Below, in pieces: positions 9,660-17,976 of a stretch of DNA of 40,616 nucleotides. The DNA is from an uncultured Enterococcus sp. GTDB lineage: Bacteria > Bacillota > Bacilli > Lactobacillales > Enterococcaceae. Location of the stretch: assembly GCF_913775425.1 (NCBI RefSeq), contig NZ_CAJYIS010000071.1:1-40616 (forward strand). The letters run 5' to 3'. A program made the translations under genes and the position numbers. Numbering within the stretch: position 1 is the first letter of the stretch; each line of letters starts with the position of its first letter. Below the pieces are notes generated by a model. The model was not told the origin of the DNA. It did not search any database and saw only the letters and a program-made list of their open reading frames with translations.

Positions 9660-11526
9660 TCCATGGTCAACGAAATACAAATATCCTTTTGGAGCAGTCA
9701 GTGAATCTGACACGGTGCAGATTTGTTTAGAAGCGAGTGTACCCAATGGACAAATCGAACATGTTGCATTTGTCTATCACCAAGATCAAGCATCGGATCA
9801 AACGATTACGATGGAGTGGGATGCGAAACAACAGCTATATAAAACTCACTTTCATCTAGAACGAGGATTGTATTTCTATCATTTTCAAATCACCTACCAA
9901 CAAGAAGGGTATCGAAAGATTGGCTATTATATCAAGGGCGATCAACAAAACGGTGAAGGAAAATTTGTTGAACAAGCCCATCAGATCAACGAATTTCAAT
10001 TGACTTGCTTTAAGCACGAAGCAATTCGTTCGTGGTTTGAAACGAGTGTCGCTTATCAGATTTTTCCAGATCGCTTTTCTAGTCACTTACCACCACATCA
10101 ATTGTTGACAGAACGTGAGAATATTTTTCTTTACGGTAGTCACAGTGATCGGCCAATGTATATCAAGAATGAAAAAGGTGAAGTAACGCGCTGGGATTTC
10201 TATGGTGGAACGTTAAAAGGGATCGAAGAAAAAATCCCTTATTTGGTGGACCTAGGTGTGAAGATCGTGTATCTAAATCCTATATTTGAGGCCAATAGTA
10301 ACCATCGCTACGATACAAGTGATTATTTTGAAATCGATCCGTTATTAGGAAGTAAAGAAGATTTTCTTTCGTTATTGGATCATTTGCATCAAGCGGGCAT
10401 TCGGCTGATCTTAGATGGTGTCTTTAGTCATGTGGGGCGTAATAGTCGTTATTTCAATCAAGATGGTCGTTATGGTGAATCTACAGGTGCAAGTCGTAGT
10501 CGACAAAGTAAATATTATCCTTGGTTCCAATTTACCAACTATCCGACAGAATATCAGTCGTGGTGGGGGATTCATGACTTGCCACAAATCGATAAAACAC
10601 AAGAAAGCTTTCGTGATTTTATTTACCGAAGTAAAGATAGCGTGATCCGTTATTGGACAGATCTTGGTGTAGATGGATGGCGTTTAGACGTTGCCGATGA
10701 ATTACCAGATGAGTTTATTGAAGGGATTCGCCAAGTACTAGATGAATATGATGATCGTATCTTGATCGGTGAAGTTTGGGAAGATGCCTCAAATAAAATT
10801 GCGTATGACCAACGTCGTAGATATGTACAAGGTGAAAATCTAAATGGGGTAATGAATTATCCTTTTCGTGAAGCAATTTTAAAGCTGATCAATACGAAAG
10901 AAGTAGCCGTGATCAGCAAACAACTGCAAACGATTCTAGAAAACTATCCACAACCTTTTTTACATCAATCTTTAAATAATTTAGGGACACACGATACCAA
11001 ACGCTTGCGAACCGAACTAGATGGATCACTAAACAACGTCTATCTAGCTTTTGCAGTCATGTTCGCTTTGCCTGGGACACCTTGTATTTATTATGGTGAT
11101 GAAGTGGGCGTTTTAGGGCAAGCCGATCCAGATAATCGTTCATATTATCCTTGGGAAACATTCGATCATCACCTATACTATCAAATGAAGCAGTTGATCC
11201 ACTATCGTACAACGCATGAACCGTTACAAAAAGGGGATACGTATCTTTTTTATTCTGATACGATTTTTGGATGCTTGCGTCATTACGAAAATAAGTATAC
11301 AATTTTTATGATGAATCTTACAGATCGACAGATTGATCACCCATTTGCTGACGTTCATTGGTTAAGAGAACAGCCGATGCAAATAGAATTTTATCAAGCG
11401 CTAACGCAAACGTTAACAAAACTTGAAAAAAATTCATTTTTGTTTGCGACTTTTAGTGAAATAGATAGGAAAATCGAGGTATACCATGGGCAAAATCAAG
11501 AAACAAACACGTACACTATGGACTAA
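9640..11526 (+). CDS. Intracellular GH13 alpha-glucan hydrolase (neopullulanase/cyclomaltodextrinase-like)
   Basis: Probable glycogen-linked amylase/pullulanase that trims maltodextrins or branches. 628 residues: an N-terminal beta domain (about 1-125, CBM34-like), then a GH13 barrel with YLNPIFEANSNHRYDTSDYF, DGVFSHVGRNS, D350 (DGWRLDVAD), E378 (IGEVWEDA) and D452 (LGTHDTKR), the expected catalytic trio. There is no signal peptide, so it works in the cytoplasm. ATG 9640 follows AAAGGA (9626-9631); ATG 9631 lies within that ribosome region. Lactobacillus acidophilus-type glycogen operons carry a similar gene after glgP. Bond preference (alpha-1,4 or alpha-1,6) cannot be told from the sequence. 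The 3' end overlaps the carboxypeptidase gene by 41 bases. Confidence 0.9.
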   Translation: MLPITFNPWSTKYKYPFGAVSESDTVQICLEASVPNGQIEHVAFVYHQDQASDQTITMEWDAKQQLYKTHFHLERGLYFYHFQITYQQEGYRKIGYYIKGDQQNGEGKFVEQAHQINEFQLTCFKHEAIRSWFETSVAYQIFPDRFSSHLPPHQLLTERENIFLYGSHSDRPMYIKNEKGEVTRWDFYGGTLKGIEEKIPYLVDLGVKIVYLNPIFEANSNHRYDTSDYFEIDPLLGSKEDFLSLLDHLHQAGIRLILDGVFSHVGRNSRYFNQDGRYGESTGASRSRQSKYYPWFQFTNYPTEYQSWWGIHDLPQIDKTQESFRDFIYRSKDSVIRYWTDLGVDGWRLDVADELPDEFIEGIRQVLDEYDDRILIGEVWEDASNKIAYDQRRRYVQGENLNGVMNYPFREAILKLINTKEVAVISKQLQTILENYPQPFLHQSLNNLGTHDTKRLRTELDGSLNNVYLAFAVMFALPGTPCIYYGDEVGVLGQADPDNRSYYPWETFDHHLYYQMKQLIHYRTTHEPLQKGDTYLFYSDTIFGCLRHYENKYTIFMMNLTDRQIDHPFADVHWLREQPMQIEFYQALTQTLTKLEKNSFLFATFSEIDRKIEVYHGQNQETNTYTMD

Positions 11527-12316
11527 AAAAACGGTTGGATTAACGCTCTTAAGCGTTGGGATTTTAGGTCTTGTAGTAGGTGGCATTATCGAACATAAAG
11601 ACAAACAAGCTACCGTAGTGAAAGCTGAGAAAAAAACAACAGCAAAATCTAAAACAACAGCATTGACTGAGGATGAAGTATTTTTAGCCAATGTATCTTT
11701 AGATGATTGGCGTCTACCACTTGTAGGACCAGATCATTTGATCAAGTCAGAAGTTAATGAAGCAACGGATCTAGCTGCAGTAGGGAATTATTTAGTAGAT
11801 AAACGAATTTTGCCAGATTATGAAGCACTTGCTCAAGCCTGTCAGGATGCGCAATTTCCATTGGTTATTATTTCTGCTTATCGTTCGGTTGACTACCAAC
11901 AACAAGTGTTAAATGCTGGTGTTCAACAGCGTGTTGCTAATGGAATGACAGAAGAGGAAGCCTTAGCAGATGCTAAAAAAACGATGACGGAACCAGGACA
12001 TAGCGAACACCACACTGGACTTGCATTAGATGTCGTGGATGAAAGTTGGTACACTTCCTATCCTTCAGAAGTCTTGCACTCTGATTTTGGCTATACAGAA
12101 GGTGGAAAGTGGTTAGCAAAACAGGCACCAGAGTATGGGTTTATTATTCGCTATCCTGAAGGAAAAGAAGCGATCACTAAAATCGACTATGAACCGTGGC
12201 ATTTACGCTATGTCGGAAAAGAATACGCGCAATACATCACAACGCATCAATTGACACTAGAAGAATTTTTACAAAATGTTCAAGCAGCTAAAGATAAACA
12301 ACAAAAAATCGGATAA
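11486..12316 (+). CDS. VanY/LdcB-like M15B carboxypeptidase, membrane anchored
   Basis: Zinc peptidase that removes C-terminal D-alanine (or D-Ala from L,D-tetrapeptides) from peptidoglycan stems outside the membrane. 276 residues: Lys/Arg-rich N-terminus, one hydrophobic helix (about 14-35), a Lys/Thr-rich spacer, then the M15B domain with SAYRS, the zinc motif SEHHTGLALD (H175, D182) and EPWHLRYVG (catalytic E236, zinc ligand H239). All key residues are present. It begins inside the GH13 gene, 41 bases before that stop, and is followed by a terminator, so it is probably the last cistron of the glycogen operon. Why a wall enzyme would be co-transcribed with glycogen genes is unknown. Confidence 0.9.
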   Translation: MGKIKKQTRTLWTKKTVGLTLLSVGILGLVVGGIIEHKDKQATVVKAEKKTTAKSKTTALTEDEVFLANVSLDDWRLPLVGPDHLIKSEVNEATDLAAVGNYLVDKRILPDYEALAQACQDAQFPLVIISAYRSVDYQQQVLNAGVQQRVANGMTEEEALADAKKTMTEPGHSEHHTGLALDVVDESWYTSYPSEVLHSDFGYTEGGKWLAKQAPEYGFIIRYPEGKEAITKIDYEPWHLRYVGKEYAQYITTHQLTLEEFLQNVQAAKDKQQKIG

Positions 12317-12321
12317 ATTAG

Positions 12322-12363
12322 ACCCCAAAAGCAATGTGAGATCACATCGTTTTTGGGGTTTTT
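12322..12363 (+). terminator. Terminator ending the glycogen operon
   Basis: Outer stem ACCCCAAAA (12322-12330) with TTTTGGGGT (12351-12359); inner perfect stem ATGTGA (12334-12339) with TCACAT (12342-12347); T-run follows. No terminator of this strength is seen between 1494 and here. Confidence 0.92.
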
Positions 12364-12374
12364 AGGAGGATAAA

Positions 12375-12821
12375 ATGATTGTTACGCTAACCAAAACAAT
12401 AAGTGAACTGTTGCCGTTATTATTACTCGCTGATCCTAGTGAATTCGCGATAAAGAAAGCATTAGAAAAAGGTGAAGTGCTTGGCTTTATAGAAGATGAT
12501 CGACTATTAGGGGCATTAGTATATGTAGAAGAGCTTAAAGAAATTGAAATCACACATCTAGCTGTAGTTGAGTATGCAGAAAACCGCCATATCGCTAGTC
12601 GACTATTAACGCATTTGATTGATCTAGCAAAAACAAAACATCAGCATACAATCGTAATCAAAACCGGTAGTACAAGTTTCAAACAGTTGTATCTATATCA
12701 AAAATATCATTTTCGAATGGTAGAAATCGTACCCGATTATTTTACGACTCATTACGCAGAACCAATTATGGAAAACGGGTTGCGCTTATACGATCAAATC
12801 ATCTTAAAATTAGAAATATAA
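12375..12821 (+). CDS. GNAT-family N-acetyltransferase
   Basis: Small acetyl-CoA-dependent acyltransferase, 148 residues; substrate unknown. The GNAT core is visible: LGFIEDDRLLGALVYVEE (beta strands), then ITHLAVVEYAENRHIASRLLTHLI, where the usual Q/RxxGxG/A loop is degenerate (ENRHIAS), and YLYQKYHFRMVEI, matching the family's yxkxGF segment. AGGAGG (12364-12369) lies five bases before the ATG, at the foot of the preceding terminator, so transcription may be partial read-through. It could also belong to the GH1/EIIC unit, but that has its own promoter. Confidence 0.8.
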   Translation: MIVTLTKTISELLPLLLLADPSEFAIKKALEKGEVLGFIEDDRLLGALVYVEELKEIEITHLAVVEYAENRHIASRLLTHLIDLAKTKHQHTIVIKTGSTSFKQLYLYQKYHFRMVEIVPDYFTTHYAEPIMENGLRLYDQIILKLEI

Positions 12822-12841
12822 GAACTTTTTAAATAAAAGTA

Positions 12842-12870
12842 TAGACATTTAAAAATAATGAATATATAAT
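12842..12870 (+). promoter_or_regulatory. Sigma-A promoter of the GH1/CelB unit, with possible GntR site
   Basis: TAGACA (12842-12847), a 17-base spacer, and TATAAT (12865-12870): near-consensus vegetative promoter 34 bases before the GH1 ATG. GTATAGAC (12839-12846) fits the core of the general GntR operator (GTnTAnAC) and overlaps the -35, as a repressor site would. Confidence 0.8.
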
Positions 12871-12903
12871 AAGGGGGAATTCAAGCGAAGGTAGGGATGA
12901 GTA

Positions 12904-14301
12904 ATGGAAAAATTGTTTCCAGAAGATTTTTGGTGGGGAGCAGCAACGTCTGGTCCGCAAAGTGAGGGCCGATTCAACAAACAACATGCAAACGTTTTTG
13001 ATTATTGGTTTGAGCAACATCCAGAAGATTTTTACGATCAGATTGGGCCAGATGTAGCTTCTAATTTTTACAATAGTTTTGAAAGCGATTTAAAGATGAT
13101 GGAGGAACTATCGTTTAATAGTTTACGGACTTCGATTCAGTGGTCACGGTTGATCGACGATTTTGAAACAGGAAGTGTTAATCCAGATGCGGTACGTTTT
13201 TACAATGAAGTGATCGATTCGATGATTGCGAAAAATATTCGTCCGGTTATGAATCTACACCATTTTGATATCCCGGTAGAACTGTATCATAAATATGGAG
13301 GATGGGAGTCAAAAAAAGTAGTGGAGTTGTTTGTTGTCTTTGCGACAAAATGTTTCGAACTATTTGGTGATCGCGTCAAAGAATGGTTTACGCATAATGA
13401 ACCAATCGTTGTTGTGGAAGGAGGATACTTGCATCAATTCCACTATCCCAAATTAGTTGATGGTAAAAAAGCGATGCAAGTCGCGTACAATTTAAACTTA
13501 GCTTCAGCTAAAGTAATCAAACGTTTCAAGGAAATGGAGGTTGCTCGTTCAGGTGGGAAGATCGGGATCATTTTAAATCTAACACCGACTTATCCAGCCT
13601 CAGATGCGCCTGCAGATCAACAGGCGGCGCATTTAGCTGAATTATTCACGAATCGTTTGTTTTTAGATCCAGCCATCAAAGGAACGTTTCCTCAAGAACT
13701 TGTAGCATTACTTGAAGAAAATCAAGTGATATGGGAAAGTACAGAAGAAGAATTGACGATCATTAAAGACAATCCAATTGATATATTAGGTGTAAATTAC
13801 TATCATCCACATCGTGTAAAAGCACCGGATATTTCACCAAATAGCGTAGGCGAATGGTTGCCTGATCGATATTACGATGAGTACGAATTACCTGGAAGAA
13901 CCATGAATCTTGATCGTGGTTGGGAGATTTATCCAGCAGCGATTTACGATATCGCTTGTTCGATTCGTGATGAATATGGGAATATTCCTTGGTTTATTTC
14001 AGAAAATGGTATGGGGATCTCAGGTGAAGAACGTTATCAAAATGAACAGGGAATCATTGAAGATGAGTATCGAATTGCCTTTATCAAAGATCACTTGAAT
14101 TATTTACATCAAGCGATCAGTGAAGGGGCCAATTGTTTTGGGTATCATTTATGGACGCCGATCGACTGTTGGTCTTGGAGTAATGCTTATAAAAATCGTT
14201 ATGGTTTGATCTCAAATAATATCCATACCCAAGTGAAAACGATCAAAGCATCGGGACACTGGTTTAAGACTGTCGCACAACACAATCGCTTGTTGCCATA
14301 G
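12904..14301 (+). CDS. 6-phospho-beta-glucosidase (GH1)
   Basis: Hydrolyses phosphorylated beta-glucosides (cellobiose-6-P or aryl-beta-glucoside-6-P) taken up by a PTS; cytoplasmic. 465 residues, full length. It begins with the GH1 signature region FWWGAATSGPQSEG, has the acid/base in THNEP (E166) and the nucleophile in ISENGMG (E367). The neighbouring gene is a cellobiose-type EIIC, which supports a 6-phospho substrate rather than a free glucoside. No EIIA or EIIB gene for this sugar lies nearby, so these must be supplied from elsewhere. Exact sugar specificity is not visible. Confidence 0.93.
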   Translation: MEKLFPEDFWWGAATSGPQSEGRFNKQHANVFDYWFEQHPEDFYDQIGPDVASNFYNSFESDLKMMEELSFNSLRTSIQWSRLIDDFETGSVNPDAVRFYNEVIDSMIAKNIRPVMNLHHFDIPVELYHKYGGWESKKVVELFVVFATKCFELFGDRVKEWFTHNEPIVVVEGGYLHQFHYPKLVDGKKAMQVAYNLNLASAKVIKRFKEMEVARSGGKIGIILNLTPTYPASDAPADQQAAHLAELFTNRLFLDPAIKGTFPQELVALLEENQVIWESTEEELTIIKDNPIDILGVNYYHPHRVKAPDISPNSVGEWLPDRYYDEYELPGRTMNLDRGWEIYPAAIYDIACSIRDEYGNIPWFISENGMGISGEERYQNEQGIIEDEYRIAFIKDHLNYLHQAISEGANCFGYHLWTPIDCWSWSNAYKNRYGLISNNIHTQVKTIKASGHWFKTVAQHNRLLP

Positions 14302-14346
14302 GTTTGGCTATACCAAAAATTTTAAACGATAAGGAATGTGAATAAA

Positions 14347-15615
14347 GTGAATAATTTTATGGATCGGTTGTCTGAAAAAATCTTACCTTTTGCCAATAAG
14401 TTAGGTCAAAATCGCTATTTATCTGTATTACGTGATGCATTTATGCTGTCGTTTCCGTTGACGATGTTTGGATCGATTGTCGTGGTTTTAAATAACTTGC
14501 CATTTTTCAATGATGCGACTAAGGGCACGTTAAGCAATTTGTTTGGAAATGGTCAAAATGCGACGATGAGTATCATGTCGGTATTTGTGACATTTGGTAT
14601 TGGCTATTATTTATCAAAATCATATGATGTGGAAGGAATTTTTGGTGGAGCCGTTTCATTTGCAAGCTTTTTATTGCTTACACCTTTTATGATGACGACT
14701 GCAGATGGCGTTGAAGTTACTGGAGTATTATCGTTAGATCGTTTGGGTGCCAAAGGGATGTTTATCGGCATGATTGCTGCTTTTTTAGCGGCAGAAATCT
14801 ATTGTCGGATCACGAAAAGAGGATGGCAGATCAAAATGCCAGATGGTGTACCACCAGCAGTATCAAAATCGTTTGCAGCGTTGATTCCTGCGGTGTTAAC
14901 ATTGACCATCTTTTTACTGATCAATGCATTTGTAACCGGTGTCTTAAATACCAATTTACACGATGTGGTGTATGAAATCATTCAAAAACCATTGGTTGGT
15001 TTAGGAAGTAGTTTACCAGCAACTTTACTTGCATTATTCTTTGTTCAATTTTTATGGTTCTTTGGGTTACATGGTCAAATTATCGTCAATTCTGTTATGG
15101 ATCCGATTTGGAATACGCTAATGCTCGATAATCTTGAAGCATATAAAGCAGGTGAAACGTTACCACATATTATTACGAAACCATTTATGGAAACCTTTAC
15201 AGTAGGGTTAGGTGGTTCAGGGATGACGTTAGCAGTAGTACTGATTATGGCTTTTGTCATGAAGAAAAAGCAATATAAAGATATTGGTCGCTTGAGTTTG
15301 GCACCAGGGATTTTCAATGTGAATGAGCCGGCGATCTTTGGATTACCGATCGTCTTGAATGCGACGATTTTGATTCCTTGGGTCATCGCGCCGATTATCG
15401 TGACGACTATGAACTATTTGGTAATGGCAGCTGGGATCGTACCTGCACCAACAGGGGTATCGGTTCCTTGGACAGTACCGATCTTCTTTAGTGGGATGTT
15501 AGCGACAAATTCAGTATTAGGTGGCTTATTGCAATTAGTTGATATGATGATCGTTGGGTTTATCTGGTATCCGTTCTTACGTGTGTTAGACAAAGAAAAA
15601 GAAAGTATGATTTAA
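14347..15615 (+). CDS. PTS EIIC of the lactose/cellobiose family (CelB-like)
   Basis: Membrane channel of a sugar phosphotransferase system, about 422 residues with eight to ten hydrophobic segments. The opening (MNNFMDRLSEKILPFANKLG, then YLSVLRDAFMLSFPLTMFGS) and the segments FLWFFGLHGQIIVNSVMDPIW and FNVNEPAIFGLPIVLN are typical of the family; the NEP-containing loop is its substrate-site hallmark. GTG 14347 is preferred to GTG 14338, because AAGGAA (14331-14336) is about ten bases before the former and only one before the latter. It follows the GH1 gene by 45 bases and probably shares its transcript. Lone EIIC genes of this type borrow EIIA and EIIB from other systems. Confidence 0.9.
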   Translation: MNNFMDRLSEKILPFANKLGQNRYLSVLRDAFMLSFPLTMFGSIVVVLNNLPFFNDATKGTLSNLFGNGQNATMSIMSVFVTFGIGYYLSKSYDVEGIFGGAVSFASFLLLTPFMMTTADGVEVTGVLSLDRLGAKGMFIGMIAAFLAAEIYCRITKRGWQIKMPDGVPPAVSKSFAALIPAVLTLTIFLLINAFVTGVLNTNLHDVVYEIIQKPLVGLGSSLPATLLALFFVQFLWFFGLHGQIIVNSVMDPIWNTLMLDNLEAYKAGETLPHIITKPFMETFTVGLGGSGMTLAVVLIMAFVMKKKQYKDIGRLSLAPGIFNVNEPAIFGLPIVLNATILIPWVIAPIIVTTMNYLVMAAGIVPAPTGVSVPWTVPIFFSGMLATNSVLGGLLQLVDMMIVGFIWYPFLRVLDKEKESMI

Positions 15616-15637
15616 ATACACGTCTTTAACAGCATTT

Positions 15638-15690
15638 AATCAAAAAGAGGGTGAGACAAAAATCTGTCTCACCCTTTTTTGATTATTTTT
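15638..15690. terminator. Bidirectional terminator between convergent CelB and ABC genes
   Basis: GGGTGAGACA (15649-15658) pairs with TGTCTCACCC (15665-15674), loop of six bases, extended by AATCAAAAA on the left and TTTTTTGATT on the right. Both strands end in T-runs, serving the + strand EIIC gene and the - strand permease gene. Confidence 0.93.
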
Positions 15691-16942
15691 TCTTTTCATT
15701 GGCTAAGATCGTTAGTGATTGTTTCAAGGATTGGAACATGCCTTTTTCGCTATAGACTAGAACATTTGATTTGTATAAATTGGCTGAAACTAAAGTCAAC
15801 CCGATTCCAAATAAAACCAATAGCCCAAAGGATAAGCTCGCTTGTGTCAAACTTACAGTATCTGTAGCCAAGCGAATTGGCATGACGTAAGATGAAACTA
15901 AAGGAATAAAAGAGGTCACTTTGATCACGATATTTTGAGGATCATTGGTTCCGAAAGTAAAGCCGATAATATAGCCGATCATGCCGATATAAATAATCGG
16001 CTGAACTGCTTTAGCTGTATCTTCAGGTTTTGAAACGAGTGACCCACAAAGTGCAGCCAAGACAGCATAAACTAAAATCCCAAAGACAAAAAAGAGCAAC
16101 GTAAACCAAAGTGCAGGTCCTAACAATTTATCTAGCGTGATCGTATCTAAAAGCGATTGGACGAACTCCAATTTTTTCAATTGTGAGTAGCCAACGATAA
16201 AAGCTACAGCATAGACTATGATTTGAGTTAACGCTACGAGAACCACACCAGTTAATTTGCCGTAAAAATGCGTCTTAGCTTTGGTACTTGATAAGATGAC
16301 TTCCATGATCCGTGTACCTTTTTCAGAGGCGATTTCTTGGGCGATAATTGAAGAATAACTTGTGATAAAAATAAAGAGTACCACCGTGATTCCGATGACT
16401 AACACTAATTGAATCGCTGAATTATCTTCCCCGGTAACCATTTTTCCTTGATCGTTAAAGGAAACTTTGTTTTTTTCAAATAATGCTGGTTGTGCTAAGG
16501 CCGTGACTTCTTTTGAAGACAATTGCAACTGATTGGCTCTTAGCATACTTTGGAGTTGAGACAGTGTTTGTTGGATCTCAAGTTCAGTCGTTGTACCGAT
16601 CGAAGAAGTGGCATAGAGTGTAGCATTTAGGGTTTCATCAGTATTTTCTACAGTCATAAATCCATCGATTTTTTCAGCTTTTAGTGCTTGTTTAGCAGCT
16701 TGTTCAGACGGATAGGTTTTAAACGTGACATCCTGTAATTTAGATGCAGTTAGTGCATCGGTTACAGCATCTTCTTTACTCACTAGAGCAATCGTCGTCT
16801 CACTAGAAAAATTTGTGGCCAAGGAGCCCACAAGATACACGATTCCCATTAATAAGAAAGGTGCCAGTAGCATAATGATAAAAGATAATGAGCGTACATT
16901 TTTTTTATAAACATCTGAGGCAATGATCCAAAATTTATTCAT
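15683..16942 (-). CDS. ABC-2 type permease (NatB-like)
   Basis: Membrane half of an ABC exporter, 419 residues. One N-terminal helix (about 20-42) is followed by a large external domain (about 43-175) and a C-terminal block of five or six helices; the conserved region SEKGTRIMEVILSSTKAKTHFYGKL precedes the second helix, as in NatB/YhaP proteins. Family members export sodium, bacitracin-like peptides or other compounds; the substrate here is unknown. Its start overlaps the ATPase gene's stop by eight bases, so the pair is translated together. Confidence 0.88.
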   Translation of the reverse strand: MNKFWIIASDVYKKNVRSLSFIIMLLAPFLLMGIVYLVGSLATNFSSETTIALVSKEDAVTDALTASKLQDVTFKTYPSEQAAKQALKAEKIDGFMTVENTDETLNATLYATSSIGTTTELEIQQTLSQLQSMLRANQLQLSSKEVTALAQPALFEKNKVSFNDQGKMVTGEDNSAIQLVLVIGITVVLFIFITSYSSIIAQEIASEKGTRIMEVILSSTKAKTHFYGKLTGVVLVALTQIIVYAVAFIVGYSQLKKLEFVQSLLDTITLDKLLGPALWFTLLFFVFGILVYAVLAALCGSLVSKPEDTAKAVQPIIYIGMIGYIIGFTFGTNDPQNIVIKVTSFIPLVSSYVMPIRLATDTVSLTQASLSFGLLVLFGIGLTLVSANLYKSNVLVYSEKGMFQSLKQSLTILANEKKK

Positions 16943-17831
16943 TCGTCACACCTGCTTTTCGTTTAAAGATTTCTTCTAATGTTGGCGGTTGTTGGTTGAA
17001 CATGGGGATATATCCATGTTTTGTAACCAATTCAAATACTTGTTTGCCGATTTCTGGATTAGATAAAGTCAGTTCAAATTGTTGTCCTGTTTTTTCGTGG
17101 ACTTGTACGCCAGCAATTTGGCTTAACTGTTCTTTGGTGACGGGTGCTTCCAAAAAGAGCTTTGTGCGTCCAAAAGATTCGCGAATTTCCCGAACGGTTC
17201 CGTTTAACACTGCTTGCCCATTACGCAACATAATCAGGTGATCACAAATCTGCTCGACATTTTCCATATTGTGACTTGAAAAAATCACGCAGGATCCTTT
17301 TTCTTTTAATTCTAAAATCCCATTTTTTAATAATTCTGCATTGACTGGATCTAGCCCGCTAAATGGTTCGTCTAAAATCACCAGTTTTGGTTCGTGAATT
17401 AATGTAGCAATCAATTGGACTTTTTGCTGATTTCCTTTAGACAAAGATTTGACTTTATCTGTTTTTTTTCCTTTGACTTGGAATTTATCCATCCATTCAT
17501 CGATTTTAGGCTCGATTTCTTTTTTGTTTTTTCCGCGTAATGCTGCAAAATACAGCAATTGATCCTGAATCGATAATTTCGGATAAAGCCCGCGTTCTTC
17601 TGGAAGATAGCCAATGATATCATAATCTTTTCCAGTTAATTCATGGCCATTCCAGTTGACACTACCACTATCTTGATTTAAAAAATCAAGGATCAAGCGA
17701 AATGTTGTCGTTTTTCCAGCACCGTTTTGACCGATTAAGCCTAAGATTTGTCCATCTTGGATTTGAAACGAAAGATGATCGACTGCTGTTAAACTTCCAA
17801 ACGTTTTGACTAACTCATGTACTTCTAACAT
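16935..17831 (-). CDS. ABC transporter ATP-binding protein (NatA-like)
   Basis: ATPase partner of the adjacent permease, 298 residues. Walker A GQNGAGKT (residues 34-41), signature LSKGNQQKVQ, Walker B LVILDEPFSGLD and the switch His (FSSHNM) are intact; a short C-terminal accessory domain follows. The start MLEVHELVKTFG is taken at 17831, with AAAAGGAGT just upstream; the open frame runs 64 codons further but that extension overlaps the promoter region and does not look like ABC sequence. Divergent from the GntR gene, hence possibly under its control. Confidence 0.92.
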   Translation of the reverse strand: MLEVHELVKTFGSLTAVDHLSFQIQDGQILGLIGQNGAGKTTTFRLILDFLNQDSGSVNWNGHELTGKDYDIIGYLPEERGLYPKLSIQDQLLYFAALRGKNKKEIEPKIDEWMDKFQVKGKKTDKVKSLSKGNQQKVQLIATLIHEPKLVILDEPFSGLDPVNAELLKNGILELKEKGSCVIFSSHNMENVEQICDHLIMLRNGQAVLNGTVREIRESFGRTKLFLEAPVTKEQLSQIAGVQVHEKTGQQFELTLSNPEIGKQVFELVTKHGYIPMFNQQPPTLEEIFKRKAGVTNE

Positions 17832-17874
17832 AGCGACTCCTTTTAATCGTATTTTTACTGCAAGATTCCCTTTA

Positions 17875-17903
17875 AGCCTAGTGGATACAAAAACAGCTGT
17901 CAA
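17875..17903 (-). promoter_or_regulatory. Candidate promoter of the NatAB-like operon
   Basis: On the - strand, TTGACA (17903-17898) is a perfect -35; 17 bases on lies TAGGCT (17880-17875), a weak -10. The site is inside the divergent gap shared with gntR. Confidence 0.5.
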
Positions 17904-17925
17904 GACAAAAAATAATGTAGAGTAA

Positions 17926-17942
17926 AAATTGTCTAACAATTT
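17926..17942. promoter_or_regulatory. Inverted repeat, candidate GntR operator
   Basis: AAATTGT-CTA-ACAATTT is a perfect 7-bp inverted repeat with a 3-base centre. It covers the -35 of the gntR promoter (17929-17934), the position expected for autorepression. Binding is inferred. Confidence 0.55.
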
Positions 17943-17957
17943 GATATCGAGTAAAAT
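17929..17957 (+). promoter_or_regulatory. Candidate promoter of the GntR gene
   Basis: TTGTCT (17929-17934), 17-base spacer, TAAAAT (17952-17957), 19 bases before the TTG start codon. Confidence 0.55.
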
Positions 17958-17976
17958 GATAGAGGAGGTGGTTTTT

